64,000 nucleotides of DNA from Anthopleura xanthogrammica (GCA_964019055.1 OZ025207.1:21706617-21770616), one strand, 5' to 3'; counted from the first letter of the stretch, positions 26,945-38,313 are shown. Translations and numbers: made by a program. The notes: generated by a model from the letters alone, not told the origin.

Positions 26945-27155
26945 TCAGTCATGATCACGATCAACCTGTTTTTCTCTAGCATACATTGAATCTGCTCTCT
27001 TGCTGTTTTTACACCGCACAGCTTTGACCTTCTGTAAATCACGAATAGCCATCTTTTCGTTGATTTTCTCGTCTGACATGGACCTTGCTCTCAGGCCACA
27101 AACCATGAACCTCTGTGTTGGACTGAACTTTTCTTCTCAGATTCGTCACTCATTC
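26945..27155 (-). pseudogene. Truncated copy of host-gene terminal exon
   Basis: On the minus strand it encodes a peptide ending RADSMYAREKQVDRDHD and stop, matching the terminal exons at 58497-58938 and 29804-30236. Similarity stops at about 27155, just upstream of the SPTQRF-like region, and the frame contains small losses compared with the others. It marks the edge of the segmental duplication inside an exon. Confidence 0.75.
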
Positions 27156-27730
27156 GGCCGCTCATGTTGTAAACATTACTTCAACGTTTATTGAAATAGC
27201 TGTATATCCTGCTTCATTAGTATAAGCTGAATGAAGTGCTACCTTTTTTTGTGTTCAACAAAGAATACCACATTCTACGGGAAAAGAATTACCACCTTTT
27301 GTTTAAAGATGCACAGAGTTTAAAATCAAAAGGGTCTATTATATTGAATAAAACAAGATCCAATCACTTACACTTTACACTGAGTTTCAAACACGTGTAT
27401 GCATAACAATGCAAAACCTTACATGAGACAAATGTCTTAAAACCAAAAGGTCCAATAACTTGGTGGTTCCATTTTGCTTACCATTTTCTCAATCCAGGAA
27501 GCATGCCACAATATATTTATTATTGCAATATATTCAATATTAATTTTTTTTTTTTTTTTTTGCTGAAATAGCTGAATGCTCTCAGCATTCGCTGATATAA
27601 TGCAGCGAGAAAACAATAGGCTGGGACATTGAATAGTAATTATCATCGTTTAGCATAAGTTTGTTAGATCACATCTAATATCTGATATCTCAAATACAGT
27701 ATTCCAAAGTATTGATCGTTGCGTCTTGAC
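27155..27730. other. Non-coding sequence with poly-T tract
   Basis: A T-tract lies near 27543-27561. Nothing else is recognised. Confidence 0.5.
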
Positions 27731-27919
27731 TTACTGCGATTCTCAATATTCTGCGAACTCGGTAGTTGCGAGTTTCCCGTTGGAATTTGGTTTTTCACTG
27801 CCGCCAGTCAAAAATTAAAAGGTACCGACTGATTAGTTTTGATTGACGGCAGCGAAAAACCAATTTCACAACAAGCCGTTGAAATGTCTGAGTTCGCAGA
27901 ATATTGAGAATCGCAGTAA
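27731..27919. mobile_element. MITE-like foldback with ttactgcgattctcaatatt arms
   Basis: The left arm 27731-27760 (ttactgcgattctcaatatt, then ctgcgaactc) is exactly complemented at 27890-27919. Inner arms around ttggtttttc/gaaaaaccaa and tgacggcag are inverted too. No frame. Confidence 0.85.
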
Positions 27920-29800
27920 AACACTGTTTGACCTAAAGGACAGATAAAGTTGTGAATCATCAGCATAACAGTGTAACTCGTGAAGGTGACCAGGAAGGTG
28001 ACAGTGGCTACCGATGTCAAACAGTATGCGCTGGTGTCATATTAAAGAAGAGAGGACCTAGACAAGATCCGACCCCTACAGAACACCAGAATCCAGGTAG
28101 GATTTAGTTGAACCTGAGCCAATGACATACACACGCTATAACCACAATCACAGCCACTCCTCCCACAAAGTGGCGCCATTTTTTTCTTCAAACTTCCTAC
28201 CTCAATAGACCATAGCAATATCTAAAATGAAGTGAAATTTCAACAGCTTGTTCAATCTAATATAGCTATGAAGAAAGCATTCTTTAAAGTGAGGTGTACC
28301 TCATACGTATACAATGCACATCGCTGGAGTTGAACTGAATGGGGAAGGTAGGGGTCTATAATGAAACAGTTTTTCCACGAAGAACGGCACCATTAATCAA
28401 ACAGCTTTATGGCATTTTTATATTGTGGTATAAGTAGACGTCATGTTTATAATCAACGCCATTCCAGCTGATCTGAGAAAAAATATTAGCCAATGAGAAT
28501 CGAGAAAATTTGCACATCGCACACAATTCCCCATCGAATGATGTAATGACCGCGTTTGAGTCTGTAGACAGTTAATTCTGGCAGCTATTTCAAATAAATT
28601 CTGTATCCAGGCCATCGAACGAAGTCAATATTACTCAAGTTTTTTTGATGGCCAAGGCTATTTAGAGAGCATTTATAAAAGAATTTAGATTTTCCGCAAA
28701 AGAAAAAAGTATCTAGTACCCAGTTCCCCCGCAGTTATTTAAAATATATATATAATCTAATGACAAACAAACAAAACTAACCGTACAAAAAATTAAAGAG
28801 GCCAGAATACATAGAGTACACATGAATAAAACGAAAGTTAAATTAGGGCTAAGGCAAATTTTACGAAAATATGCAAATTGCACATGAAGCCATTCGTTAA
28901 AAATAGTACATACAAATACTACAAAACAAAATAATTCTAGCAGTCCGTGATTCTCCTTGAAGTAAGAACATTAACAGAATTTCACGCAATCGAACACGTG
29001 TCGCAATCGAACACGTGTCGCAATCGAACACCATTAGCAGCACTTGAACGACACTGACTTACATAAAAATAAATATAAATGGTAAAACAGACCTAACCAA
29101 CTCGCCGAAACCACTTCCCCAAAGGAGGTTTTCCGAATTCAAGCCATGTTGTATAGCTTTTGGTCGATGAGCAGGGGAGACACGTCAGACTTCTATGCAG
29201 GTTGAAAGAGAAGTGATCATATATAATAGATTCTCATATATTCGCACCAGTGTGAGCAGTGAGAATAGTAATAAAAAACGTCATTTATGTGGCCAGGTTT
29301 AATACAAACCCAGAGTTGTATTTCAAATTAATTTCGGTTTAAGCAAAATGTCTCTTCATTAAACGAGTCAGTGGACCTCCCACAGGGTGGTGAAGAGAGG
29401 GGTATCAATGACGAATCACGGATAATTTTTTCGTAAATTCACGAATCACGAAAATACGAGAAATGATAACCTTGATACAAAGATTCAGGGAAACTAAAGT
29501 GCAAAATCACGCATCAGCGGAGGATTGAAATTCACGAATCACGAACTTATTTTGTTGAATTTCACTAATTGAATCACGGTCCAAAAAATAGGCTGAATCA
29601 CAGATCAGGGAAAACCTCTCCACCACCTTGTTCCCAGTGAGTACTAGATAAGTTTACTGTAATGGAATGACACCGCATGGAACTTCAATTTATAACATTT
29701 CACATATAACATTTCGTTTTTATTCCATTTCAATGCTCATGTTTATAACACTTAAGCCAAGTAAGCTTTACCTGTAATATTAGATAGTTTACAACTTTAC
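27920..29800. other. Intergenic or 3' flanking sequence, short repeats only
   Basis: No exon is convincingly seen. It has an 18-bp tandem (cgcaatcgaacacgtgt, about 28985-29032) and a cluster of cacgaatcacgaa-type repeats at about 29408-29600. It lies downstream of the terminal exon of host gene copy 1. Confidence 0.5.
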
Positions 29801-29803
29801 TGA

Positions 29804-30236
29804 CTAATAGTCAGCCTGTTTTTCTCTAGCATACATTGAATCTGCTCTCTTTCTGTTTTTACATCGCACAGCTTTCACCTTCAGCAAATCACGAATAGCC
29901 ATCATTTCGTTGATCTCCTCGTCTGACTTGGAATAAGTTTCTCTCAGGTCACAAACCGTGAATCTCTGTGATGGACTGAACTTTTCTTTCTCAGATTCAT
30001 CACTGTAATCATCGATAACAATGCTTCGTACATCCCCTGGTTCATCTTGCTGGTTGTTCTGCTCGCATTCTTTGTTGAAGCCAAACTTGCTGGCTACTAT
30101 TGTTATGAACAATTCCATTTCATAGAATTGAGGATAACTAAAGTCATTAATAGACCAACATTTGTTTTCATCAAATGTTATTTGCGAAGAGATCTCGTCA
30201 TAAATCTGTCGTAGACTGCCAACACCGTCTGAACAA
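29804..30236 (-). CDS. Host gene copy 1, terminal exon
   Basis: The last exon of a multi-exon gene of unknown function. The acceptor ctttcag precedes TTGTTCAGACGGTGTT. The frame is open throughout and stops after MYAREKQADY. The coded part is acidic in the middle (DEPGDVRSIVIDDYSDESEKEKFS) and basic at the end (KVKAVRCKNRKRADS). The equivalent exon of copy 2 (58497-58938) is very similar, including the acidic block. No domain recognised; coding status is supported by conservation and splice signals. Confidence 0.65.
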
Positions 30237-30925
30237 CTGAAAGAAAGAAACTCTATTAAGGACGTTCGCGGGCAAATGAAGTTGTGATTTAATTTTTATG
30301 AAACTTGGCACATAGTTACTTCATCATATTAGGGTTCCAAAAATGAAACAAAAAATGGGGGTCACGTTCTACATTTCAGAGCTACAACGCGAGCAAAATC
30401 GACTATTTCGAATAAAACAGCGCGCGTTCTATTGCAGCTTGCCGCGTTTATGTACTGTTTAATAAACGAGCAGGAGTGTTTTATCAGGTTTAAAACCACG
30501 AGGCGTAGCCGATGGACAACAATACCCAGCAAGGTCACTGTACAGTATCATTTGATATGCCAGACCGTGCTAGGCAAACTTCCAAAGATCACATTTCTGA
30601 CATAGATTTCGACATATCTGATGATATTTTGGGCAGCATTGCGTTACCAGTTGCTACAAGTGCAACAGTAAAAACAGCTGCGAACACAAGTATGACAAAT
30701 TGCGTATTCAATAACTGTACTATTCATCTTCTAAACACAAGATGAAAAATTCGAAAGTCGAAAAATTGTTTTTGTTCACTTTAAGACAGACATGACTTCG
30801 ATTAAACGTATTTTTCGTATTGCAAAAATAATAAAAAATACTTCTTGATCCATCTTTGACTACATTTCTGTGAATTTGTGAGTAAGCAAAGCGCGCGGGA
30901 ACCCTGTGCATAGTGGTACACAGAC

Positions 30926-31062
30926 GTATGTATGTATGTATGTATGTATGTATGTATGTATGTATGTATGTATGTATGTATGTATGTATGTATGTATGTA
31001 TGTATGTATGTATGTATGTATGTATGTATGTATGTATGTATGTATGTATGTATGTATGTATG
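30926..31062 (+). repeat. (GTAT)n microsatellite
   Basis: A pure run of GTAT units inside the transposon copy, at the place where the related copy at 54490 also has a tetranucleotide array. Frames across it are artefacts. Confidence 0.97.
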
Positions 31063-31423
31063 TGGGAATTGTGACATCGTCGATTCCTGTTGGCCTTGGA
31101 TCGGCCGTTCCGGGTCTCCCGTTATCGGCGTTATGTGACGGAAATAGGTGTATACCTAGCCTGCTCATACAACTTTCTTTATGAGTTTGAATTTCGTAAA
31201 GTTTTATTTATTATCGTATTATCTTTAGTCCATTTATAATTGGCCTTCATATCTAGTTTCAATTAGTTTTAGTTTCGTTGAGTTTTTTATTATCGAGGAT
31301 TTTTTATTCTATTTTATTTTATTTTATTTTATTTTATTATTTTTATTTACTAGTTTTATTGTTTCGTGATTGTGAGGGCACTGAGACCCAGTTGTGGTGC
31401 CCTAGAACTGTTCATTATTATTA

Positions 31424-31532
31424 TGTATGTATGTATGTATGTATGTATGTATGTATGTATGTATGTATGTATGTATGTATGTATGTATGTATGTATGTAT
31501 GTATGTATGTATGTATGTATGTATGTATGTAT
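31424..31532 (+). repeat. (GTAT)n microsatellite, second array
   Basis: Follows tattattattatgtatg and ends gtatggacaatag. Frames across it are artefacts. Confidence 0.97.
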
Positions 31533-31986
31533 GGACAATAGAATGGCGTAATCAAGCCATGAAAAATCAACTCGATGGGTTACCGCGGGAGCTCCACTAT
31601 AAAATCATTAGAAAAAATATATACACGATGAATAAATGAAGTAAATGAAGTAGAGGAAGGAAGGAAGGAAGGAAGGAAGGGAGAGAGGGAGGGAGGGAAG
31701 AAGGAAGGGAAGAAGGAAGGATTAATCGTTTAAAACCATACAAAAAGACGGCTTAGACATGCATTGGCATACTGACTGACTGAATGAATGAACTGAATGA
31801 AGGAAGGAACTGCATGAATGAAGGAAGGAAGGAGGAAAGTTTTATCTGCTTCATGTCAAACTAATATTCCTCGGCACTCTAGCATGGTGTTTCTATCTCC
31901 CTCCGTCTGCGTGGTGTTTTGTTTTTGTTTTTGCAAATTCACTACAGGGACGAAAAAAGGAACAAGTTAAGGCACATCACACTTAC

Positions 31987-32294
31987 CTTTGAAATGTTTT
32001 ACCATAAAACTGATAGATCTTTAGGTAACATTTACAAAGTATCACGCTCTTGGTGAGCATATCGGAGAGCTCCTCGAAAGGCTGAAACCAATCTTTCTGT
32101 AGTCCAATTCTCCCCCACCATATAAATTCACCTCGATCAAATTCTGGAATCACATTTATATAAGCTCTGCTTGTAACGTAAGAGAATAGTTCATCTAATT
32201 CTGAATGCTGATCTCGCGGTATAAAGAAAACCATATAGCTCATAGCTCGACGCAATTCTTTCATGAGCTCGAGTACATTAACTGTCTCTGTAAA
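31987..32294 (-). CDS. Host gene copy 1, 308-nt internal exon
   Basis: Acceptor ctctttcag and donor GTAAGT bound exactly 308 nt, the same length as the equivalent exon of copy 2 (59961-60268). The two products align throughout, for example RRAMSYMVFFIP..LDELFSYVTS here and a similar LNELFLYVTG there, and FEELSDMLTK with YEQLSDMLSK. No known domain is recognised; the sequence is mostly helical. Conserved length and phase argue strongly that both are real exons of paralogous genes. Confidence 0.75.
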
Positions 32295-32299
32295 CTGAA

Positions 32300-33235
32300 A
32301 GAGTAATAAAATGATATCAACAATTATAAAATAGTTCAGATATAACGCGCGCTCTGATTGGCTGATAGCCGTGTTTACATGAGACTATGTAAAAACGGTT
32401 GTGACGTCAGAGGTTTGGATGAGTTTGGAAATTTGTCAAAATGTTTGTTTTTTACTTATTTTCTTGTTCTTAAACCTTAACTTTGAAATGAAAAAACCGT
32501 AGTAATATATGAAATAATGCCTTAAAAGTTATAAATCTCTGAAGTATTGATAAAAAAGGAGAAAAACCCTTGCAAGTACTATTAAAATAATTCAGACTGC
32601 AGTTTGTGTATCATCCGCGTGGATTACAGACAGGAATGCAAATAAAAATAGGACTTAATTTATGACTTTATTACTTTACTTAACACATAAATAATATTGA
32701 ATTACAAAAATTGAAGTCTGAAAAGTGGCACAAAGTATACAGTAAATATCAAAAACTTATCAACAATCTTTCAGAGACAAAAAAACAACACATGAAAGCA
32801 CAGATCAAAAAACGCTCTTACTTGGATAAAGCTAAGGAGAATTTCCAGTAAATTCTTGGTTGCCGGATGTCTTCTGATCAATATTTATTAAATCTGTGTC
32901 TTCATATCACTTCTTAGTGTCCTTAGAGTCCTCAGTGTGTCCGTAAAAAAAGCAAAGATCTAAAAATCATCGCCTCCTTTATCGTGAAAGACGACTCACA
33001 ACTTTTTCGTTTTCCAAATTTTGACTCTTTCTCATCGAAATGCCTTATCTAAACAATTTCCTGCACCATCCAGTTCATAAGTACTTTGCTGATTGATTAT
33101 CTTGTTCATGTTAGCGGTTATACTTTATAAAAATCGAATAAATCAACTGCTTTTTTCGTTGCTTCGTGTCAAACTTTTTCGTCGCTTTTTCAATATTGCA
33201 AAGGCGCCGTTGAGGATTTCTATCAACGGACGTGA
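32300..33235. other. Intron sequence of host gene copy 1
   Basis: Nothing further recognised between the 308-nt exon and the GGTTGGTG array. Confidence 0.5.
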
Positions 33236-33352
33236 TTGGTGGGTTGGTGGGTTGGTGGGTTGGTGGGTTGGTGGGTTGGTGGGTTGGTGGGTTGGTGGGT
33301 TGGTGGGTTGGTGGGTTGGTCGGTTGGTCGGTTGGTCGGTTGGTCGGTTGGT
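33236..33352 (+). repeat. (GGTTGGTG)n then (GGTTGGTC)n array
   Basis: About ten GGTTGGTG units switch cleanly to four GGTTGGTC units. The array lies a few bases 3' (on the gene strand) of an exon donor. The same GGTTGGTG unit is found in copy 2 at about 59212-59584. Confidence 0.95.
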
Positions 33353-33363
33353 TCACTACTTAC

Positions 33364-33521
33364 CCAATTTTTTAACTCTGTGTAATGCTTGATGACATAA
33401 TCATTTCCAATACGAATTATATCGCTTTCCACTTTATTTGTTTTATCGTAAACAGCATTAGCTTCCGCCTCAACGATTTCACATGGCCTCCCTGGAGTTA
33501 TTGCATTCATATCTTCAATGG
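33364..33521 (-). CDS. Host gene copy 1, internal exon
   Basis: Acceptor ttcaatcag and donor GTAAGT bound an open exon. Its product ends YTELKNW at the donor, as copy 2 ends LRAW at its donor (61982-62129). The coded part is helical and charged. Function unknown. Confidence 0.6.
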
Positions 33522-33546
33522 CTGATTGAAAGAAATATTGGGATAA

Positions 33547-34020
33547 TATTTAGTAAATAAACCCCTCCTGGCGGCTGGGATATCGGCTGATGATGTCTGA
33601 GGATGCGAAATCAAAGAAAGAACATTTGGCCGAGAAGCGAAGCTTCGAGGGCAAATGTGATATTTTGAGGACCATTTCTTATCCAAGGACATTTTAAGCC
33701 GATATTACAGTGAGCCAGTAGGGCTTTATTTATTTTATAACCCAACGACTTCAATGGAATGGATTCAGCAAACTGCATTGACTCATCATCTCCAGAGTTT
33801 TCTAAAAAATAATTATCTCTTGCCTCCAACTTAACTGGATATAAAAACACTCGAATGTTCGAATGTTTATCAAAATTGTCGAATGTTTTTTGGTTTTTAG
33901 GAGTTTATAAAAACAATTTCGAAAACAAACCAAAAACTTCATTCACGAAACAACATGGATGCTTAACATTGCAGACATTTACAGCATATTTTAATAATTT
34001 TTTTCCTATTTCCTGGCGTG

Positions 34021-34057
<37 letters not shown>

Positions 34058-34405
34058 GTTTTCTCAACCAGTCTTCGTTTTTTACTCTCACTTGTTTGTA
34101 AAAAACCGAGTTTTTTTGTTTTCCGTGTTTTTTCTTTCCTTTTTTTACGTTTTTCTTTTGTGCTTGAAGAATATCACTTCAGACGGGGGATATCGCCTGA
34201 TACCCGTTCTGCACCTGACCCATTAGAACCAATGTTAGCGCGCGATGATTCATCGTTGGGTTATAATACATGTTACTAATACTCAGTATAACAATAATAA
34301 AATATATAATAGCTTAGGATTATAATATATAATATAATATATATAATACATAATATATTAAAAGTACATCGCAAATTATGGGATACCATCCCTGATATTT
34401 TTCAG
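33547..34405. mobile_element. Left arm of TIR element interrupted by the LINE
   Basis: It begins atatttagtaaataaacccc. Its first 90 or so bases are complemented at 38220-38313, beyond the LINE. The arm ends near aaaagtacatcgcaaattatg...ccctgatatttttcag, which is the inverse of 38045-38105. Related hairpins occur at 55316-55500. An ATT run lies at 34021-34058. Confidence 0.6.
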
Positions 34406-34823
34406 AAAGCTCTACAATACAATACAATACAATAAACTTTATTTTACGAGGGAAAAATACGTATTAACAGCTATAAAGGTTATCTAACATACGGCCCTCT
34501 AATTAAATAAATAATTAAACTAAATGTAAATAACAATATGTATGAATTATATATTACTAATATTTTATGAAAGGTAAGTTTGTGATAGACTAAACAATAG
34601 GAACAAGAAAAACGTAAGACTACTAGACTAAAACAATAAATTACTAAGAGATACAAGTTAAGGCAAAGATACGGAGAAGCAAATAAAGATTAAGAAGAAA
34701 TACAGTTACAACTCATAAGAAACCTACAATTAAAGCAGAAACGTTCTTCCAGGTGGTCAATACAGTTAAGCTTAAGACGAAAGTATTTACGGATTCTAAG
34801 TTTAATTGCTGTTGTTCTAGAGG

Positions 34824-36524
34824 TTAAAGCATCGAGAGTAGATGCTTCAGACATAGCGAGTTGTTTACAATCAGTTTCAAGTGCATTAAAAAGAGTATGA
34901 ATTTAGTTTTGAAACAAGATGGAGCATTAGGGTTTAAAAGTATGTTAAAGAGAAGAAGAAGCTTCCTTAGCTTAATGAGGTCAAAAACTGGAATCCATTT
35001 CAGTTTGGAGAAAAGAAAAACAGAAGGAGTAGAGAAGTCAGCGTTCAAGAGAATGCGAGCTGCACGCTTTTGAAGATAGAGAATTCTTAACAAGAGGGTT
35101 TTGGAACAATTTCCCCAGGCTACAGAACAATAAATAATAGTAGTATGAATGCAAGAATTATAAAAGAGCAGAGCACAGTCATGACTTAGGAAAGGCTTAA
35201 TCCTACGCAGTAAGGCTAGCCTGCTAGAAATAATGGAACAAATATTGTCAATGTGGCAAGCCCAAGTGAGATGGCTGTCTAAGGTAACGCCGAGCATTTT
35301 GGCAAACTCAACCTGATCAATTACAATATTGTTCAGGGTAACTGAAAGCGATTGGTCCTCAATGAATCTGGCCTTTTGAGAAGATAAAATCAGCATAGAT
35401 TTTGTCTTTGACGTGTTGACTGCCATTTTGTTTTGATCAGCCCATTCCGAAATATCGTTAGCAACATGATTGAGTTGAAGTTGAATGTCATTGATAGAAG
35501 AACCAGTTGTTAGTATAGTGGTGTCATCAGCGAACATTGTAGAATTAGAGTGAGAAATTTTAGAAGGGAGATCATTGATAAATAGAAGAAAAAAGAGAGG
35601 TCCAAGAATGCTTCCCTGAGGAACACCAACTGTGACAGGAAGCGAATCAGATAATATACTCTTGAAGGAGGTACGTTGGCAACGACTACTAAGATAGGAA
35701 GTGAACCAATCCAATGCTGATAAAGAAGAACCATAAATCTTAAGTTTAAGAAGTAAAGTGCAGTGATCAACAAGGTCAAATGCCTTCTTAAGGTCAATAA
35801 GAAGAAGACCATTTAAACGTTTATTATCCATATTAGTAAGAAGTTTGTCAGTGAGATCCGTAACTGCTAGCTCACACGAGCGAAATTTCCTAAATCCGAA
35901 TTGATTGTCAGTAAGAAGATTGTGTTCGGTTAGGAAATCATAGAATGATATATGGACGTGACGTTCGAGCACTTTAGAAATAATTGCAAGAACAGATATT
36001 GGACGGAAGTTAGAGCAATCGAAAAGTGAACCAGCTTTGAACAAAGGAGAAACTTTGGCAATTTTCCACAAATCAGGAAAAACACCAGAAGTGATACTGA
36101 GGTTATAGATCTTAGTGAGAATAGGAGAGATTGATGTCGCTGCTAATTTAAGAAAATGACCATTAAGTCCATCCAAACCAGCAGCCTTCCTAGAAGACAA
36201 GTGCTGAAGTGAATTAAGTACGAAAGATTCTGTAATTACGGGAATAGTAAAAAAGGTATTAGGCGGGAGTTTAGAGTTAACGAAGTTAGTAAGAAAATCC
36301 CAGTTGGGATTTGAATTATCATTAAGCTTAACAGAAGCCGTATTGTTCGTAAAATGAACATTACATATATTAGCAATATCATAAGAATTAGTAATCTTCT
36401 TATCATCAACAATCAAGTAATTAGGCAAGTTACAGCACTTGGAGGGAGCAACATTGCGAATAATTTTCCAAAGATTTTTTTGGATTATCAAGGTTAGCGT
36501 TGATAGAATTACGATAGAAATCAC
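34824..36524 (-). CDS. LINE reverse transcriptase part
   Basis: It copies the element's RNA into DNA at the target site. Visible motifs: FRPISVLAIISKVLE, QFGFRKFRSCELA, LLIDLKKAFDLVDH (first catalytic Asp), GVPQGSILGPLFFLLFINDLP, and MFADDTTI (the catalytic FADD box). They are followed by the thumb and C-terminal part with KMLGVTLDSHLTW and RAARILL. The true start is upstream in the endonuclease frame; the frames overlap around 36430-36524, where an indel in the T-run near 36474-36481 explains the shift. The sequence is otherwise intact. Confidence 0.88.
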   Translation of the reverse strand: MISIVILSTLTLIIQKNLWKIIRNVAPSKCCNLPNYLIVDDKKITNSYDIANICNVHFTNNTASVKLNDNSNPNWDFLTNFVNSKLPPNTFFTIPVITESFVLNSLQHLSSRKAAGLDGLNGHFLKLAATSISPILTKIYNLSITSGVFPDLWKIAKVSPLFKAGSLFDCSNFRPISVLAIISKVLERHVHISFYDFLTEHNLLTDNQFGFRKFRSCELAVTDLTDKLLTNMDNKRLNGLLLIDLKKAFDLVDHCTLLLKLKIYGSSLSALDWFTSYLSSRCQRTSFKSILSDSLPVTVGVPQGSILGPLFFLLFINDLPSKISHSNSTMFADDTTILTTGSSINDIQLQLNHVANDISEWADQNKMAVNTSKTKSMLILSSQKARFIEDQSLSVTLNNIVIDQVEFAKMLGVTLDSHLTWACHIDNICSIISSRLALLRRIKPFLSHDCALLFYNSCIHTTIIYCSVAWGNCSKTLLLRILYLQKRAARILLNADFSTPSVFLFSKLKWIPVFDLIKLRKLLLLFNILLNPNAPSCFKTKFILFLMHLKLIVNNSLCLKHLLSML

Positions 36525-38004
36525 GCTTAGTGTCTCTAATCAGGTGAACCACTCGATTTCGTGCAGTTCTGTATTCGCGCCAACAAACAGCAGTATTAAA
36601 AGAAATAGCACGCTTATGTAAATTATTCCGATCCTTAATTGCAGTACTAATCTCACCAGAAAACCATTCAGGCTGATGAGGCCTTTTTACACGCCTTTTC
36701 TTGAAAGGTGCGTGGCGATCTAGTATATCATTGAATAGTACATACCAATGTTCAAGAACTTCATTGATATCTAATGAATCAATTGTATTCGAAGGTAGAT
36801 TATTCAAATCATTGAGAAAAAGATCAACAGAAAAATTATTAAGCGAGCGATAAAAAATAGGTTTGTGGCCATTAGACTTAATAAAATAACCCCTAATGAA
36901 CCAAGTAACGAAAATAGGCAAATGATCGCTTAATGCAATCGGCAAAGTTCCAGATTTAAAAACATTGTCCTTATGAGAAACATAAATATGATCAATCAAG
37001 GAGCCAGAGATAGGTCTGGTCCGTACTGTTATGAGTTGGTGAAAATTAAAGGAACTAAATAGATTTATAAAACGCTTACTACACAGTTTTGATAATAGGT
37101 CCATATTAAAGTCACCAAGTATAATAGTTCGGTTTCCCTCGATGTCAGCTTTAGATAACATGATATCCAGAAGATCCAGGTAAGAAGCATCAGAGGATGG
37201 AGGGCGATACACAAAAGAAACCAAAATTGGTTTAGAGCGAATAAAAGTTAACTCAATCCAAATACACTCGACACCATCAACTTCGAGATCAAGGCGTCTT
37301 TTAAATGTTAGGTGATCAGGAACGTAAAGCAATAAACCACCACCTTTTTTTCCTTTCCTGTCGGCACGGAGTAAAGTATACTGATCAACATTTAAGCTGG
37401 CATTAGACCATGAATCGTCTAAAAAAGACTCTGACAGGCCAAGCAGGAGGTTAGGTTTCTTTGGATTCATAGAGGCAATATGACTTGAAAGTATCAGTCT
37501 TATTTCATCGATTTTGTTTGTCAGGGAGCACACATTAATGTGGCAGAAGTTCAGACCTTTCGTAGGTAACGGCAAGTCTTTGTAAATGGTCGATCTAGCG
37601 TTAGGACTAGAGGAAGGTTGAGCAGTAGGGCTGACAGGCTGACTTGAAGAGGTAATTGTAGAGCTCAAGGAGATATTATTTGGCGAAGAATGAATTTGGC
37701 TGGGGCCAGGATTTAGTTCAATGTCATGAATAAGCTTGATTATAGGTTGGAAAGTCGCTGTAGTATTGCTGTTGTATAACACTCTAGCAGGTGAACGACG
37801 AGAGCGGAAAGCATTCCAAAATTTTGGGCGCCATCTTGAAAACAGTACATAAGATTTGACAGTGTATTTTAGATCTAGGCAATCAGGGTAATCCAGGTTA
37901 CGATGACTTGGTGCATAGATCAAATAAGGATTAACCAATAAATAAAGCAGCAGTAATAAAGCCATTGATGAGCGACTTACAGGAGAGCAGAGAGAGCGGA
38001 GCAT
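36430..38004 (-). CDS. LINE 2A-like leader and AP endonuclease part
   Basis: Residues 1-101 form a leader with a hydrophobic stretch (ALLLLLYLLVNPYLIY) and end in a 2A-like motif DIELNPGP (residues 94-101). After a Ser/Pro-rich linker comes an apurinic-type endonuclease: FCHINVCSLTNKIDE, LGLSESFLDDSW, VDGVECIWIEL, LVSFVYRPP, IILGDFNMD and the final SLIDHIYVS and ALSDHLPIF. These are the expected order of catalytic motifs for target nicking. The frame then runs off near 36430 because of the indel before the reverse transcriptase. Confidence 0.88.
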   Translation of the reverse strand: MLRSLCSPVSRSSMALLLLLYLLVNPYLIYAPSHRNLDYPDCLDLKYTVKSYVLFSRWRPKFWNAFRSRRSPARVLYNSNTTATFQPIIKLIHDIELNPGPSQIHSSPNNISLSSTITSSSQPVSPTAQPSSSPNARSTIYKDLPLPTKGLNFCHINVCSLTNKIDEIRLILSSHIASMNPKKPNLLLGLSESFLDDSWSNASLNVDQYTLLRADRKGKKGGGLLLYVPDHLTFKRRLDLEVDGVECIWIELTFIRSKPILVSFVYRPPSSDASYLDLLDIMLSKADIEGNRTIILGDFNMDLLSKLCSKRFINLFSSFNFHQLITVRTRPISGSLIDHIYVSHKDNVFKSGTLPIALSDHLPIFVTWFIRGYFIKSNGHKPIFYRSLNNFSVDLFLNDLNNLPSNTIDSLDINEVLEHWYVLFNDILDRHAPFKKRRVKRPHQPEWFSGEISTAIKDRNNLHKRAISFNTAVCWREYRTARNRVVHLIRDTKRDFYRNSINANLDNPKKSLENYSQCCSLQVL

Positions 38005-38044
38005 ATAGACAACCTCCTTCCAACACGACGACTACGACTCTAGT

Positions 38045-38313
38045 AATAGACAACTTGAAAAAAATATCAGGGATATATCTCATAATTTCTGATGTACTTT
38101 TCATATAATTGTATATATATTTGAATGGGCCATAATTTTTGCAAAAGGCTGTATATAATGTATTATAACCCAACGATGAATTTTCGCGCGCTGTCATTGG
38201 TTCAAATGGTTCAAATTCGCTTCTCGGCCAAATGTTCTTTTTTCGGACCATTTCTCATCCTCGGACATTATCAGCATCCCAGCCGCCAGGAGGGGTTTAT
38301 TTACTAAATATAT
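38045..38313. mobile_element. Right arm of TIR element interrupted by the LINE
   Basis: Inverse of the outer and inner parts of 33547-34405, ending cctcctggcggct-type sequence complement and tttatttactaaatat. It also carries the inverse of the tcatcgttgggttataat repeat. Confidence 0.6.

Larger units (their letters stand above)
24829..27155 (+). repeat. Segmental duplication copy A, right part
   Basis: It resumes collinearity with copy B at about 56350 and continues to about 58705, ending inside a copy of the host-gene terminal exon. With 7320-7543 it forms one block split by the Polinton. Copy B has an extra 141-bp MITE at 57266-57406 relative to this copy. Confidence 0.85.
30735..31605. mobile_element. 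Microsatellite-bearing DNA transposon, partial copy
   Basis: Segments cgaaaaattgtttttgttcactttaag and agcaaagcgcgcgggaaccctgtgcatagtgg match the elements at 53119-54779 and 43085-44546. It ends with caagccatgaaaaatcaactcgatgggttaccgcgggagctcc. It holds two ATGT arrays separated by about 360 bp that look like the 3' end of a retroelement inserted at the array. Confidence 0.6.
34410..38040 (-). mobile_element. CR1/L2/Jockey-type LINE, nearly full length
   Basis: A non-LTR retrotransposon on the minus strand with endonuclease and reverse transcriptase frames. At the 3' end (left) it finishes in TTTATTGTATTGTATTGTATTGTA, a short tandem tail typical of CR1/L2-like elements rather than poly(A). 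The insertion lies in a TIR element within an intron of host gene copy 1 and on the same strand. One frame change separates the two coding parts. Confidence 0.85.
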
